Under the pieces are notes generated by a model. The model saw only the letters and a program-made list of their open reading frames with translations, made no database searches and was not told the DNA's origin. From contig NC_083577.1 in NCBI RefSeq assembly GCF_027579695.1, positions 35,309,698-35,373,697 on the forward strand: 64,000 nucleotides of DNA, written 5' to 3'. The position numbers were made by a program, and so were the translations under genes. Origin of the DNA: Neoarius graeffei (Eukaryota > Chordata > Actinopteri > Siluriformes > Ariidae). Shown in pieces: positions 26,301-38,300 of this stretch (positions within the stretch are counted from its first letter, which is position 1; the number at the start of each line of letters is the position of its first letter).

Positions 26301-29300
26301 ATCGCATACAAGTCTCATATAATTGGTAATGTGAACGGCCTAACAAAAAAATCGGATTTCACAACAAATCGGATATGGGTCGTTTCAGGTTGCAGTCTGA
26401 ACGTAGTGTTTGATAGTGTCAGATACAACCTTTGTTGGCTTTTGCATGAAGAAATTAATTGACGGCTGTCTCTTTTTTTATTATTCCATTGAATGTTTCT
26501 GTCCATTCGGGAAGAAAGCGACCTCCAGTTTTAGATGTTTTGAGTTTTTTTTCTTCGGTGGTGCCGACATCTTGACCTCTTGACCTGTCTATTGTTACGC
26601 TACGTGCTGTTATTTCCCGCTCGGTGTGCAGGAAAATCACAATTGCGCATGCTCAGACATTCGGAATGGCTTGTTGGTACTAGCGGAAGTACCGGTTGAG
26701 TAATTCTAAATGTAGAACATGGCAGCTCCCATGCATTTTCGTATTTCATGACGATTTTTTTGATGGTAATAAATCAAAATAATTTTAAGATGTAGAAAAA
26801 TCCGTAGTTGAATACCACTACGCCCATACCATTTTTAAAATGCCAAAATCCGTAGGGAATACAGGAAATCCGTAGGGGTTGACATGTATGTGCACGGTAT
26901 TGAGACGTCACTGGCTTGTTTATATTTAAAGATGCTCTTATTGAGAGTGAATTTACAAATCCACGAGAGACTATATCCTGGAGATCAGCCACCGCTAATG
27001 TGAATGCGGCACATGGAGTAGCTGGTTTTGATTTATTTATTTTTTATTTTTATAATGATGGAAAAACTGAAAGTGGTGGGTGGGTGGGTGTTTTTTGTTT
27101 CCCCTCTTCCTTCCTTCCTCCTCCCCTCCCTCCTCTTGACTTCCATCCCAGATCCGCATGCCTATGGATGTGTTCATGACGCACGACTGGCCGCGGGGCA
27201 TCTACTACTATGGGAGCACGGAGCAGCTGTTGAGGAAGAAGAAGTTCCTGCGTGATGAGGTGGAGTCGGGCACGCTGGGCAGTCCTGCTGCCGCTGAGCT
27301 CCTCGATCACGTTCAGCCCAGCTACTGGTTCTCTGCACATCTACACGTCAAATTCGCCGCCATGAAGCAGCACGAGGTTGGTTTGTTTGTTTTATCTGTG
27401 ACCATGGGCGAGAGGCAGGGTACATCCTGGACAAGTCGCCAGCTCATCGCAGGGCTGACACACACACACACGCCCATTCACACTCACGGTCAATTTAGAG
27501 CCACCAGTTAACCTAACCTGCTTGTCTTTGGACTGTGGGAGGAAACCCACGCAGACACGGGGAGAACATGCAAACTCCACACAGAAAGGCCCTCGTTGGC
27601 CGCTGGGTTCGAACCCAGAACCTCCTTGCAGCACGAGGTACTCGTTCATTATTCTGAGTGGCAGTAGTGACTCGGTGGTGAAAGGCTTTGGGTTGTTGAT
27701 GAAAAGAAAGCGCTTCACTGTTGATCCCGGCTCTGATAAATCAGCACGCCGACGTTATCATCCGATATGAGCCAAGTGCAGATAAATCGATATCAGCATT
27801 TATAACAGCCGATAAATGACAAATTAAAAAAGAAATGGAAAGACAGAAGACCACTCCTTCAACTTTTATGTGTTGTCGTTGCACAGTTTGTCCACCAGAG
27901 GGCACGCTGCAACTCCACTGTTGGCAACACGTGCTCAGAACACAATGGATCTGATGTGTTTTTAAAACTTTCATACATTTGACTCGTATTTATCAGAACT
28001 TCAATATTTTGTTGCATTTTTGTTCAAAGTACTATTTTATGACGACAAAACAAGTTTATTTTTTTTAAATTGCATTACGTCACGTTCTCTTGGCGACGAC
28101 TGTTAAATAGCCACGCAATAAACAAATTCAAACTCACTATTTGTTCCGTGGGCAATTTAAAGGCACACAGAGAAGTACAGTTAAACACGCAATTTAAAAA
28201 AAAAATTAGAGTCTGCAAGGTGGCAGTATGTGGATAAATAACTGTACAGTGGTACAATACGTATAAATATGATGATTTTAAAAAAAACAGAGTATATGCA
28301 AAAATATCGTGTGGTGCAATTTGCTTATGAGGTAGAAGGATCGATAGCAGCAGAGTCTATGTTTAAAGTGCATATCACGGGTAAATTCAGGAGCAAGATC
28401 AATGTAATTCTCCTATTTTATATTAAACTTTGGTCAAATATCTGTCACATTTTGCATTTTGTGCAATTTTTTTACCTTGCGCAATACCAGAAAAATTCAG
28501 TTGAAATCGAGCCATTTGAGGCGAATTGGTCCGCCTCTGAAAAAACTTGGCATTTGGATTTCCCGGCAAACACTGATTTTCGTGACGTCGCGTGCGGGAC
28601 ACCTCCCTCTGAATCCTACGCCAGCGCTGGTTTGTTTATGAGAAAACGACCTGGTGGTTTTCTGCAAATTTCTTCAACGTTATTGCGTAATTATTAAAAT
28701 GGTTAACAGATGTATCGTAGGAGGGTGTAGCAACACCAATCTTGATGGGATTAGTACTCATCGTTTCCCAAAAGACCGGACAATGAGAGAGAAATGGGAG
28801 CGCTTCGTGCGAGGCACCCGCAAAAAGCCGAGGACCAAAGCAGAGCCGAGAAAAAGACCAAGAAAATCGGCAATTCACAAGTTGACTGTTGCCAGGGTAA
28901 GAAATAAGAGAGACGATACTCTAAATTAGGTGTTCCTGTGTTTGCGTCGTACACGGATAATGTTATTTATTGACACACACATAAGTAAACAACACTAAAG
29001 CGCTAGGCGATAATGCACTTACTTTAGATTAGATTAGATAGAACTTTATTGATCGCTTTGGGAGGGTTCCCTCAGGGAAATTAAAAAGATACAGTCCACA
29101 GCCTGGTAAAAAGCAGCCAAAGTAGTGTGTTTAAAGTCCCCAGAAATGATGATAAATGCCTCAGGGTGCTGTGTCTGCAGCCTTGCTGTGACAGAGTGAA
29201 TCCCCTCACATGCAGCGGCTGCGGCTGCCCTCAGAGGGATGTAAACACAGACGGTGATGCTAGCAGCTCCAAGTCCGGGCAACACAAGACTGTCTTTATG

Positions 29301-32300
29301 AAGAAATGTCCCGGGTTACACCAGCGGTTGTTCATGTAAATGATGAGTCCCCCACCTTTGCCTTTCCCGCATGCTTTAGTGTCTCTGTCGGCTCTCACAG
29401 CAGTGAATCCCCGCAGGTCCACGTTAGCATCCGGTACAAGGTGTGTTAGCCATGTCACCGTAAAAATAAATAAGCTGCTCTCCCGGTAAATCCGCTGGTT
29501 GTTCAGTGTGGATAGCTCGTCGACCTTATTCGGCAGCGAGTTCACATTCCCCATGATAACAGAGGGAATGGATAGTTTGTAGCGCCGCCGGTTTTCCGCT
29601 AGCCTAGCCTTTAGCTTAGCCCCGGCTTTGCAGCCCCTGTGTTTCCTCCTCAGCTCGGCCGGGATGGGGTGTCGTATCCTGGCTCATCCCATTGTTTTCA
29701 GGGCCAGCAGCTCCTCTCTCGAATAAGCAAGAAAACTGGCTCCTGGTTGCGTGTTAAAGTTAAAAATATCCATGGGATATGAAGAAAAACACACTATGTC
29801 TTCATAATAAGAGCAGAAAAGTAGAAAGGAGGGAAAAAAAAAGAGGTTTAAAGAGCTAAAAACTACAGAGCTACTGGAGAGGCAGCTGTCTCCCACAGCG
29901 CCCACGGTCACATTTTCTTTACATTTTACTTCATATGTATCAAGGGATATACGTGTCAGGGCTTGAGATCTTGGGACCTGTCAAACACATTAAACATATA
30001 CTGTATACAACCCTGCTTAGCCGATTCCATGTGTGTAGCTTATGAAATCTTTCTCCTACAGTAGCCAGTACTCTTTTAAATGAAGAAATATATAAATACA
30101 TAATATTAATTAGAAAAAATGTGATTTATGTAACAATAGATCGATGAGCATTGATACATAAATCCACGGGTTTAGAAGCTGAAGGTGACAATTCCATATT
30201 TCAATGCAAAATCGCTAGCTGCTAAACTTGGTCTACACAGGCTGTGCACTGAAACCGTACAAGCTCTCGCAGCCTGCTGGCGCTTCCGCACGTGACGTCT
30301 GACACGAATCCGGCTCCAGACTCCCTTGGGATTTTTCCAGACGCGTTTTGTTGTTTTATTTTTTTCTGCTGTAGACAGATGGCCTTGTGCAAAATTACCC
30401 TTCTGGATGAGTGTGTAAAGGCACATTCTTTCATATAAAAAAAAAATGAAATTGGTCCAGAATATGCACTTTAAAGTGGTATGTGTACAGAGGGGGTGGT
30501 TAGTGCACCAGACAGGTTAGAGTGCATGTGAAGAAGGGGGAAGGGGCTGGAGGGGTGAGTAGAGGGACAAGGATGGCGGAGAGTTGAGGAGCTGAACCGC
30601 TCTGGGAACAAAGGTCGCGCTTCTCCTCTGTGTTCGGCAGCTCGGACAACGGAGCCAGCGTCCTGAAGGGAGCCACTCAAATGCAAGGAACAGGACATGT
30701 GAAGGGTCCTGAAGAATCCTGTCTGCTGCTCACAGAGAGTTGAGAGTGACCTGAGAGGGAGTCCAGTAATTTTAGAGCACAGCTTGACTGTGCTCTGCAG
30801 GCAGTTTTTGTTCTGAAGGCTAAGGGAGTGGAACCAGCAGGTTATGGAAAATGAGTGTAGTGCAGATATAAGGAGTAGACGTAAAGAAAGTTGGTGAATT
30901 CAAGTACCTGGAGTCAACTGTGCAGGAAAATGGGTCTGCGATAGTGAGGTGAGAGAGAGAGAGTGCAGGCAGGGTGGAGCAGTTGGAGAAGGATTTCAGG
31001 AGTCATTTGTGATAGGAAAGTCCCAGCAAAAGTGAAAGGTAAGATGTATAGAGATCTTGCATGTGACGTCACAGCCGATCCAGATTGTAACAGATCTTGT
31101 TGGTCAAACGCCATTTCCGCCTTCTACTTCTGGTTCTACTTCTGCTTCTACTTCTACCTTTTCTTCTGGAAAACCCTACTATATACAATTCTACTACAAC
31201 GGCTGCGGCTACAAGCTCTCCCTACCTGTGCACGTTTTTTTATGTTTTTTGTGTGTATTTTTGCGTGTTGTTCGTCTTCAATAGTGGACTTCAATATCCA
31301 CTACAACCGTATGGACTTAGTGGACATTGGTTTCCAGCAGAAAATGACGGTTTGTAGCGATTTCCATCGCATGCACAACATTCCGGACGAGATAGCGAGA
31401 CCAGCGGGGTCTCCATGGATTGTTATCGGGTCTGGCAGGCGAAGGAGGCGCCGTCGGTCGGGAGAGGAAGCAAAAGCGAGGCTGCAGGCAGAGCCGGCCT
31501 GTTGACTAAGCTCAGAAAACAGCCACTCAAACCTCCACTGCCAAGCCTCTACCTCTCCAACGCCAGATCCATGGTAAACAAGACGGACGATTTGGAATTA
31601 CAGCTGGAATTACCTTATTCTATTCTATTCTATAATCGGCTGGTCAGTGCTATACTAGATACTACTGATATATCTAGTATCAGTACTAGTACTCAATACT
31701 TAAGTGACTTACCCGTCCAATGAGGATTGTTATTTTCTTGTTTACAAGATGCCACATCTGAGTCGCTGACAAATCCTGAATTTCTGTAAAGATAACTGTC
31801 CAGAGATTTATAAGCACGCAGTGCTTCACCACTGAACAGCAAGGGAAAGTTAATGAGGTAATTATACACGTCCGGGTATTCCGCTGGCAGTTTAATATCC
31901 ACTGACACGGTCGTGAAAACTCCGTCCGGTAAGCCATAAGGGTCACTAATCTGTAGATCGTTTATTTTAGACATATATCTAGTTATCTGTTCATTAGAAA
32001 AATGAGCCGTGTAGTCCGTCGGTTGAAATTGATCCATTTTGTATACGAGTGCAGCAGTATTCAGCTGTGTTGTTGACCGACAAGATGGCGGCTGTTTACA
32101 TTCCGGTCACCAGGCTTTTAGGCAGGATTTTTTTTTAGGGAGTCTAACTTTTTTGCAGGTGTCACTGTATGTGGCGAGGTGTAGCGGCGCATTGAGCGCC
32201 GCTGGCACGAGTGTTTTAGGGGGTTCCGGGGGTACTCCCCCGGAAAATTTTGAAATTTCTAATGCTCTCAAATGCTATTTCCTTCATTTTGACAGCAAAT

Positions 32301-35300
32301 TTTGAGCAATACAGCCAAGTGTTTTTGCCTTTGTTACAACATTCTTGTATCAATAGTAAGGCTGGACTGGGGGGAGGCATGTGTGCATGGAAAAATTCAA
32401 GCCAGATTCATTTTAGGTAAAACAACTTTCTTTAATGTCTTAATGTAAACAAAATGGTTTCACTGCAATAGGGTCCCTTTCAATGTACAAAGGAAGCTGC
32501 AAGTCTCAGGTACGACTGGAAGGTGGTATTTCTACTTTATGTCGTTGTGTTCAAAAGATATGGGCTGTCAAACACACTTTGACAGATTGTGACACCCTAT
32601 AGGGTTGGTTGTCACAATGTTATTTCAATGGGGCGGTACAGGAACCGAAAATACATACATATTTTTGAGAATTATGTAAAAATGTTAAAGAAAATGTATT
32701 CAAAATACATGTAGGTATAACAGATTGGTAATACAATATCAACTTTGGGAACACCAAAACAAAATACACTGCAAACTGCGTATATTTTTAATGAATATTA
32801 TTATTAAAATGGGTATATTTCTGGGATTTTTTGAGCTGGAGTTGCATATTAAGCATGACAAATTAGCTATAAAGCTTTCTGATCGCAGAATACTACATAA
32901 ATAAAGCTTGTTGTAGCTGTGTTTGTCTCAGTCAGTAGTGCACCTATTGCAATTGCATTACATGTGACAACCAACCCCGAACACAGTGTGACAACCAACC
33001 CCGGCTGACCAGTTTTGCTTTCAAAGCCGCTAGCGTCCAAAGATTTAGTATAACAAAGAAAAAAACACACAGGAAATATGGCTAAGTCTTCAAACATTAT
33101 AATGGTATTCGTTTTTTCAATAGAAACCCATTAATTACAAAGCTAGAAGGTAAAAACCAAGGTACTAAAAATTTACATTTAGGTATGAAAAACCTTCAAA
33201 TTGTTCTCACCTTTGAAATGCATGCAACACACAATAACTTTTCAGGTAGAATGACCCCAGTACTAATTCTAAACATTTCTATCTTGGTGGAATTGAGCAG
33301 CGCCCTATGGTGGCTGAGATATGACGAATGTGACAACCATAACTTGTGACAACCAACCCCGGTCATCCCTATTTATTCATGCAAGAAACCTGGCTGTCTA
33401 GTTATGGGATTGTGATAGTTTTTTGACATTCCAAGCCTATCAACAGTTACAGAAGAAAAAAAAAAACTTACATGAGTTCTCTTCTGAAAGAAGTTGGAAA
33501 TCGTTGTTTGCCTTCCTCTTTTCTTCATTTTCTTCCTGTCATGCCCAAAAAACTCAGAAAAATCTATCTTCTATCTTCCTTACCAAATATCCCACGTGTT
33601 CGTCCTTTTCACGTGCGTTCTTTGGAATCCCAGCATCCTTTAGAACGTGTCGTATTTGATTATTGTTTAGCCTACTAGAAATACTACCCGCCGGCTCGAC
33701 TACCACACTCTCCACTACGTAGCCTGTAATGTTGGGAAAATCTGCATGAAAATGTGTTATTTACTGTTAAAAGGATTTATTCAGGATAAATAACATGTCA
33801 GGTAAGGCCGGTTTTCTATAGACTACATTCCACATTTAGCTGCGGCAATATAGTCTACGGCTATATTGTCTGGATATTTATGCCAGTGTCTCCTAGGCAT
33901 ACATCTTTTCCCCCTCTGCTCTGGGAACGCATATTACAAGTGCTTTGTACACCAAATTTATTTAATAACCCATTTATTTATAACGAGGGCTCTCACAACT
34001 TTGAAATTAGTGCAGCCATAGAAACGCGTGTTTCTGTAGCTCTGCGGCGGGTGCCTATATTTTGTACTCTGGGCTCGTGCTGTTGCTATGGTAACCCTGG
34101 GCGTCTTCGGGAAAGACAGCTGTCAAAGCGAGAATTCTGAAATTTCCAAAATGGCGGTGTCAACAAAGCTTGTAGATCCTCGGAAAGCTCAGACTCGGCG
34201 ATTTTTTTAACATATTCAGCTAAGTTACCGGACATAACACGGGCGGAAATATTAGGGTGTCTTTAGGGCGTCGTACTAAAAAGTAGGGCGTCCAATTTCT
34301 TGTTTTTTTCAGTACAGGGCGTCGAAAAAACGCCCAGACGCCCCTCTATCTAAAAGCCTGCCGGTCACGTGACTGCAAGAGGTCTATAAGACAGTAGTGA
34401 GACCAGCTGTGATGTATGGATTGGAGACCGTACCTTTAACGAAGAGACAGGAGGCAGAGTTGGAGGTGGCGGAGTTGAGGATGTTAAGGTTGGCGACAGG
34501 AGGTTTGACAGGATAAGGAACGAGCACATCAGAGGGACAGCACATGTGGAGAGCTTGGGAATGAAGCTAAGAGAGATGAGACTGAGATGGTACGGGCACA
34601 TCCTGAGAAGAGATGCAGAGCATGTGGGAAGGAGAATGTTGAGGATGGAGCTGCCAGGCAAACGAGGAAGGCCAAAGAGGAGATACATGGATGTGGTGAG
34701 AGAGGACGTGAAAGTGGCAGGTGTGGTAGAGAAGGATGCTGAAGACAGGGAGCAATGGAAACGAAAGATCCGCTGTGGCGACCCCTAATTGGGAGCAGCC
34801 TGAAGAAGACGACGACACTCAATGAAGGAGTAGTAGAAAAGTAGTAAGAATGTCTTTGCTGACCCCAAAGGACTTAAAGGAGATACGCAGAACCTTTTAT
34901 TTTTAAATAAGTTTCTGAGTGGATAGTATCTCCATCCTTGACTCTTGTATGCTGCATAAATGGGAATAAAAAATATATATTTTTGAGAGTTAAAATCGAC
35001 CGCAAAATTGGCATTCGAGCTGCCCCGCTGAGCCAGCCAGCCCTGACCGCGTGACGTCACAACGGTAACCGGTTTTAAGGCCGAGGCCTTTTACAGCTAT
35101 AGACCAAAGTCATAAAAATTTATGGTGAAAGTAAGAAATCCCGTTACCGACTTGCTCAACTAAGACTGATTTGACTTCATTGATTGTGGGTTGACTCTCA
35201 TTAAAACAGGATGGGTGTTATATAACTTATGCAACATACCTGTACATGCATGCATTTTCACTGATAAAATGTAAAAGGCGAATTAAATAATCAGAAGAAC

Positions 35301-38300
35301 TGAGACAATCACATTCTGAAGCAAATTAAATCATCTTATACCGGTAACTTGTATTGTGTGTTTAATTTAAATGCAGGTAAACAACATTTTTTGGGTTTTT
35401 TTATCCAAATGAGAGTCGGAGCTTACCCGCCTGTGTTCTCGCTTCTTGAAGGCCGATCTTGTGGCCGATTGTTTTTGAAACAATCTGACTTTCAGTTGTT
35501 CGTTCAGTTCTCCGTTCATTCACTTCTTCCACGTAAGGGCGAGAGGGCAGCAATATCCAGTTTAGAAATAAGACGGCTGCTCCACTCATTCACTGTTTTC
35601 TTCATACTGTGTACTCCGCCATTACTGCTCGGCTCAGGCAATTACTAAAACCCGGGACAGAACGGGATGTCCCCGGTTTTAGCAACAACTGCAGGGAGGT
35701 CATTGCCCAAGCAATATGTCCCATCCTGGGTTTTAGCAACAACCCTCGGCTCACTCCGGGAGGACTGGTGCAACTGAACTCACTTTCCTTTAAAAAAATA
35801 AAAATAAATAAAATAAATACTTTCCTTCTCTTTCAGTTTTCTTTAATTGTTGGTACTGCACCCTCTTACAATACAGGCTTATAGCCAACGCTCCTCAACA
35901 GATCAGACGTCTCGTACGAGTCTTCAGTAAAATGTGCAGAGCAGAGGAGAGACCACTTCGTAGGCGCCCAATGTGCCCGTGAACAATTCACAAAACGCGT
36001 CCAAATCTTTGCAGTTTGAACATTCTTGGGCCATGAATGCAATGTAAATCCACCTCCTGTCGTGCTGCTGCACCCGCCAGCAACACATCTACGTAGCACG
36101 GCAACAAATTAGCTCAAAATGGAGAATCGGAGTTGCAGTCAGCTCTGTGTTTTAGTATAGCGGGAGTGGCGATGAGACCGATAGACTTCCTGCTGTGACG
36201 TTATGGACGTCAACGTCATTCACTCAGACCGCTACCTATATGAATCATTTTAATCATAAAAATTACTATATTAGATTTATTGCTAACGCTTAACTATTCC
36301 TGTGCCATTCTTGAGGTCTCAAGGCATATAGTATAAACAAAAGGTGAGGCCATGGTTCTGCGTATATGCACTTTAAGCTTCCTCAGGAGGTACTGTCGCT
36401 GATGGTACTTTCTGAGGATCTCCTCTGTGTTGGAGGCAAATCTGAGTTTATCATCAAAGATTGTGCCCAAGTACTTGTACAGTACTCCTCAACGATCTCC
36501 ACCAGCTTCCCATGAATGGTGGTGATGACTGCAGCAGCACTCTGCTTGTTATTAAACATCGCTACATTCAGGAAAATGTTTCTGGGGAAAAAAAAGGAAT
36601 ATTGGCTGATATATTATCGGATTTTTAAATCCTCAAATGGTGAAATAGGTATTGGTCTTAAAAGGGACACATTCGTAAAAGCTCGCTTTTTCAGTGCTCG
36701 TGCACTAACGTATCTGGAGTGCCTACCACCCCACGGGCTCTGAAATAAGACACCCAATTAGTTTCTTTGGAGCTGCCTATTTCAGAAAACATCCCTGTGT
36801 CTGAAATCACTCACTCATTCACTGCTCCCGACTCACTATCTAGGGAATTACTATATAGAGGACTATAATGAGAAAAAAAAACACTTTGGGACACTACTCC
36901 ACCACGCCGTTATTTACGTCATTACTGTCGCACAATTAAAACGTGCCAGGTCAGTCGGCTGGTGGGTTTTCAAAATAACAAATCCATATTATACTGAGCG
37001 TATTTCCTACTTTAATAAATACAAAAAGTACTTTGTGTCTGCTGCGTCTTTCAGTTCTTTTAAATCAAGGCTGAATGATTTCTTCTTCGCCGCTGCCTTT
37101 TATTAAATCACATTTGAGGCTTTTGATTCCTCGTTCTGCACTGCAACTTATTTTTGTATTTTATGTTTTGTTCTACAACCCCGATTCCAAAAAAGTTGGG
37201 ACAAAGTACAAATTGTAAATAAAAATGGAATGCAATGATGTGGAAGTTTCAAAATTCCGTATTTTATTCAGAATAGAACATAGATGACATATCAAATGTT
37301 TAAACTGAGAAAATGTATCATTTAAAGAGAAAAATTAGGTGATTTTAAATTTCATGACAACAACACATCTCAAAAAAGTTGGGACAAGGCCATGTTTCCC
37401 ACTGTGAGACATCCCCTTTTCTCTTTACAACAGTCTGTAAACGTCTGGGGACTGAGGAGACAAGTTGCTCAAGTTTAGGGATAGGAACGTTAACCCATTC
37501 TTGTCTAATGTAGGATTCTAGTTGCTCAACTGTCTTAGGTCTTTTTTGTCGTATCTTCCGTTTTATGATGCGCCAAATGTTTTCTATGGGTGAAAGATCT
37601 GTACTGCAGGCTGGCCAGTTCAGTACCCGGACCCTTCTTCTACGCAGCCATGATGCTGTAATTGATGCAGTATGTGGTTTGGCATTGTCATGTTGGAAAA
37701 TGCAAGGTCTTCCCTGAAAGAGACGTCGTCTGGATGGGAGCATATGTTGCTCTAGAACCTGGATATACCTTTCAGCATTGATGGTGTCTTTCCAGATGTG
37801 TAAGCTGCCCATGCCACACGCACTAATGCAACCCCATACCATCAGAGATGCAGGCTTCTGAACTGAGCGCTGATAACAACTCGGGTCGTCCTTCTCCTCT
37901 TTAGTCCGAATGACACGGCGTCCCTGATTTCCATAAAGAACTTCAAATTTTGATTCGTCTGACCACAGAACAGTTTTCCACTTTGCCACAGTCCATTTTA
38001 AATGAGCCTTGGCCCAGAGAAGACGTCTGCGCTTCTGGATCGTGTTTAGATACGGCTTCTTCTTTGAACTATAGAGTTTTAGCTGGCAACGGCGGATGGC
38101 ACGGTGAATTGTGTTCACAGATAATGTTCTCTGGAAATATTCCTGAGCCCATTTTGTGATTTCCAATACAGACGCATGCCTGTATGTGATGCAGTGCCGT
38201 CTAAGGGCCCGAAGATCACGGGCACCCAGTATGGTTTTCCGGCCTTGACCCTTACGCACAGAGATTCTTCCAGATTCTCTGAATCTTTTGATGATATTAT

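Larger units (their letters stand above)
22225..26890 (-). mobile_element. 4.7-kb hAT-like element (CATACATGTCAACCCCT ends) with three nested elements
   Basis: Left end catacatgtcaacccct, right end aggggttgacatgtatg; near-duplicate flanks cgcacg and tgcacg. Read on the minus strand, it has the zinc-finger exon (about 26425-26570), an interrupted junction, a catalytic-type segment (24583-24984) and a 3' region. Nested inside are Tc1 copy C (22708-24313) and two abutting MITEs (24972-25596 and 25601-26406). Without them it is about 1.6 kb. The finger exon has gained two A bases in its lysine run, so it is inactive. Confidence 0.88.
28367..30470 (+). mobile_element. TTAA-flanked THAP-encoding element (Kolobok-like), copy 1
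   Basis: TTAA on both sides (28363-28366 and 30471-30474), short inverted ends agtgcatat and atatgcact, and a THAP-type exon at 28699. TTAA duplication plus a THAP domain points to the Kolobok superfamily. It carries a nested minus-strand LINE piece (29028-29940) and sits in the 3' part of a Rex1-like LINE. Confidence 0.72.
31051..34379. mobile_element. 3.3-kb DNA element inserted in the RTE LINE
   Basis: Inverted ends cttgcatgtgac and gtcacgtgactgcaag. The flanks agatgtata and aggtctata look like a decayed 9-bp duplication, which would suit a Mutator-like element. It contains a LINE fragment (about 31380-31615), a minus-strand frame (31693-32037), and a stretch (32560-33370) with three copies of gtgacaaccaaccccg. 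Superfamily uncertain. Confidence 0.55.
30869..34821 (+). mobile_element. RTE-like LINE 3' end, split by a DNA element
   Basis: Part 1 (30869-31050) encodes FKYLES and [11 protein letters not shown]; part 2 (34380-34821) continues [14 protein letters not shown], then [23 protein letters not shown] and KRKIRCGDP, ending with ctgtggcgacccctaattggg and a gaagaagacgacgac tail. These are the C-terminal motifs of RTE-type fish LINEs. The frames contain shifts, so it is dead. The split point is filled by 31051-34379. Confidence 0.82.
30475..36590 (-). mobile_element. One Rex1-like LINE copy scattered in pieces by later insertions
   Basis: On the minus strand three pieces read in order: 36590-36377 ([29 protein letters not shown]), 34873-34822 ([11 protein letters not shown]) and 30868-30475 ([12 protein letters not shown], then [15 protein letters not shown]), which together form one reverse-transcriptase C-terminal region. 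The gaps are the TTAA element 34878-36372 and the RTE LINE that contains another DNA element. The TTAA element 28367-30470 interrupts the probable 3' UTR. Confidence 0.75.

Noticed and set aside
27158..27511. Extended exon 5 reading through the SINE as an alternative dbr1 C-terminus
   Set aside because: It would truncate the protein before the conserved C-terminal exons, which are all present and in phase; kept only as a possible minor isoform to test.
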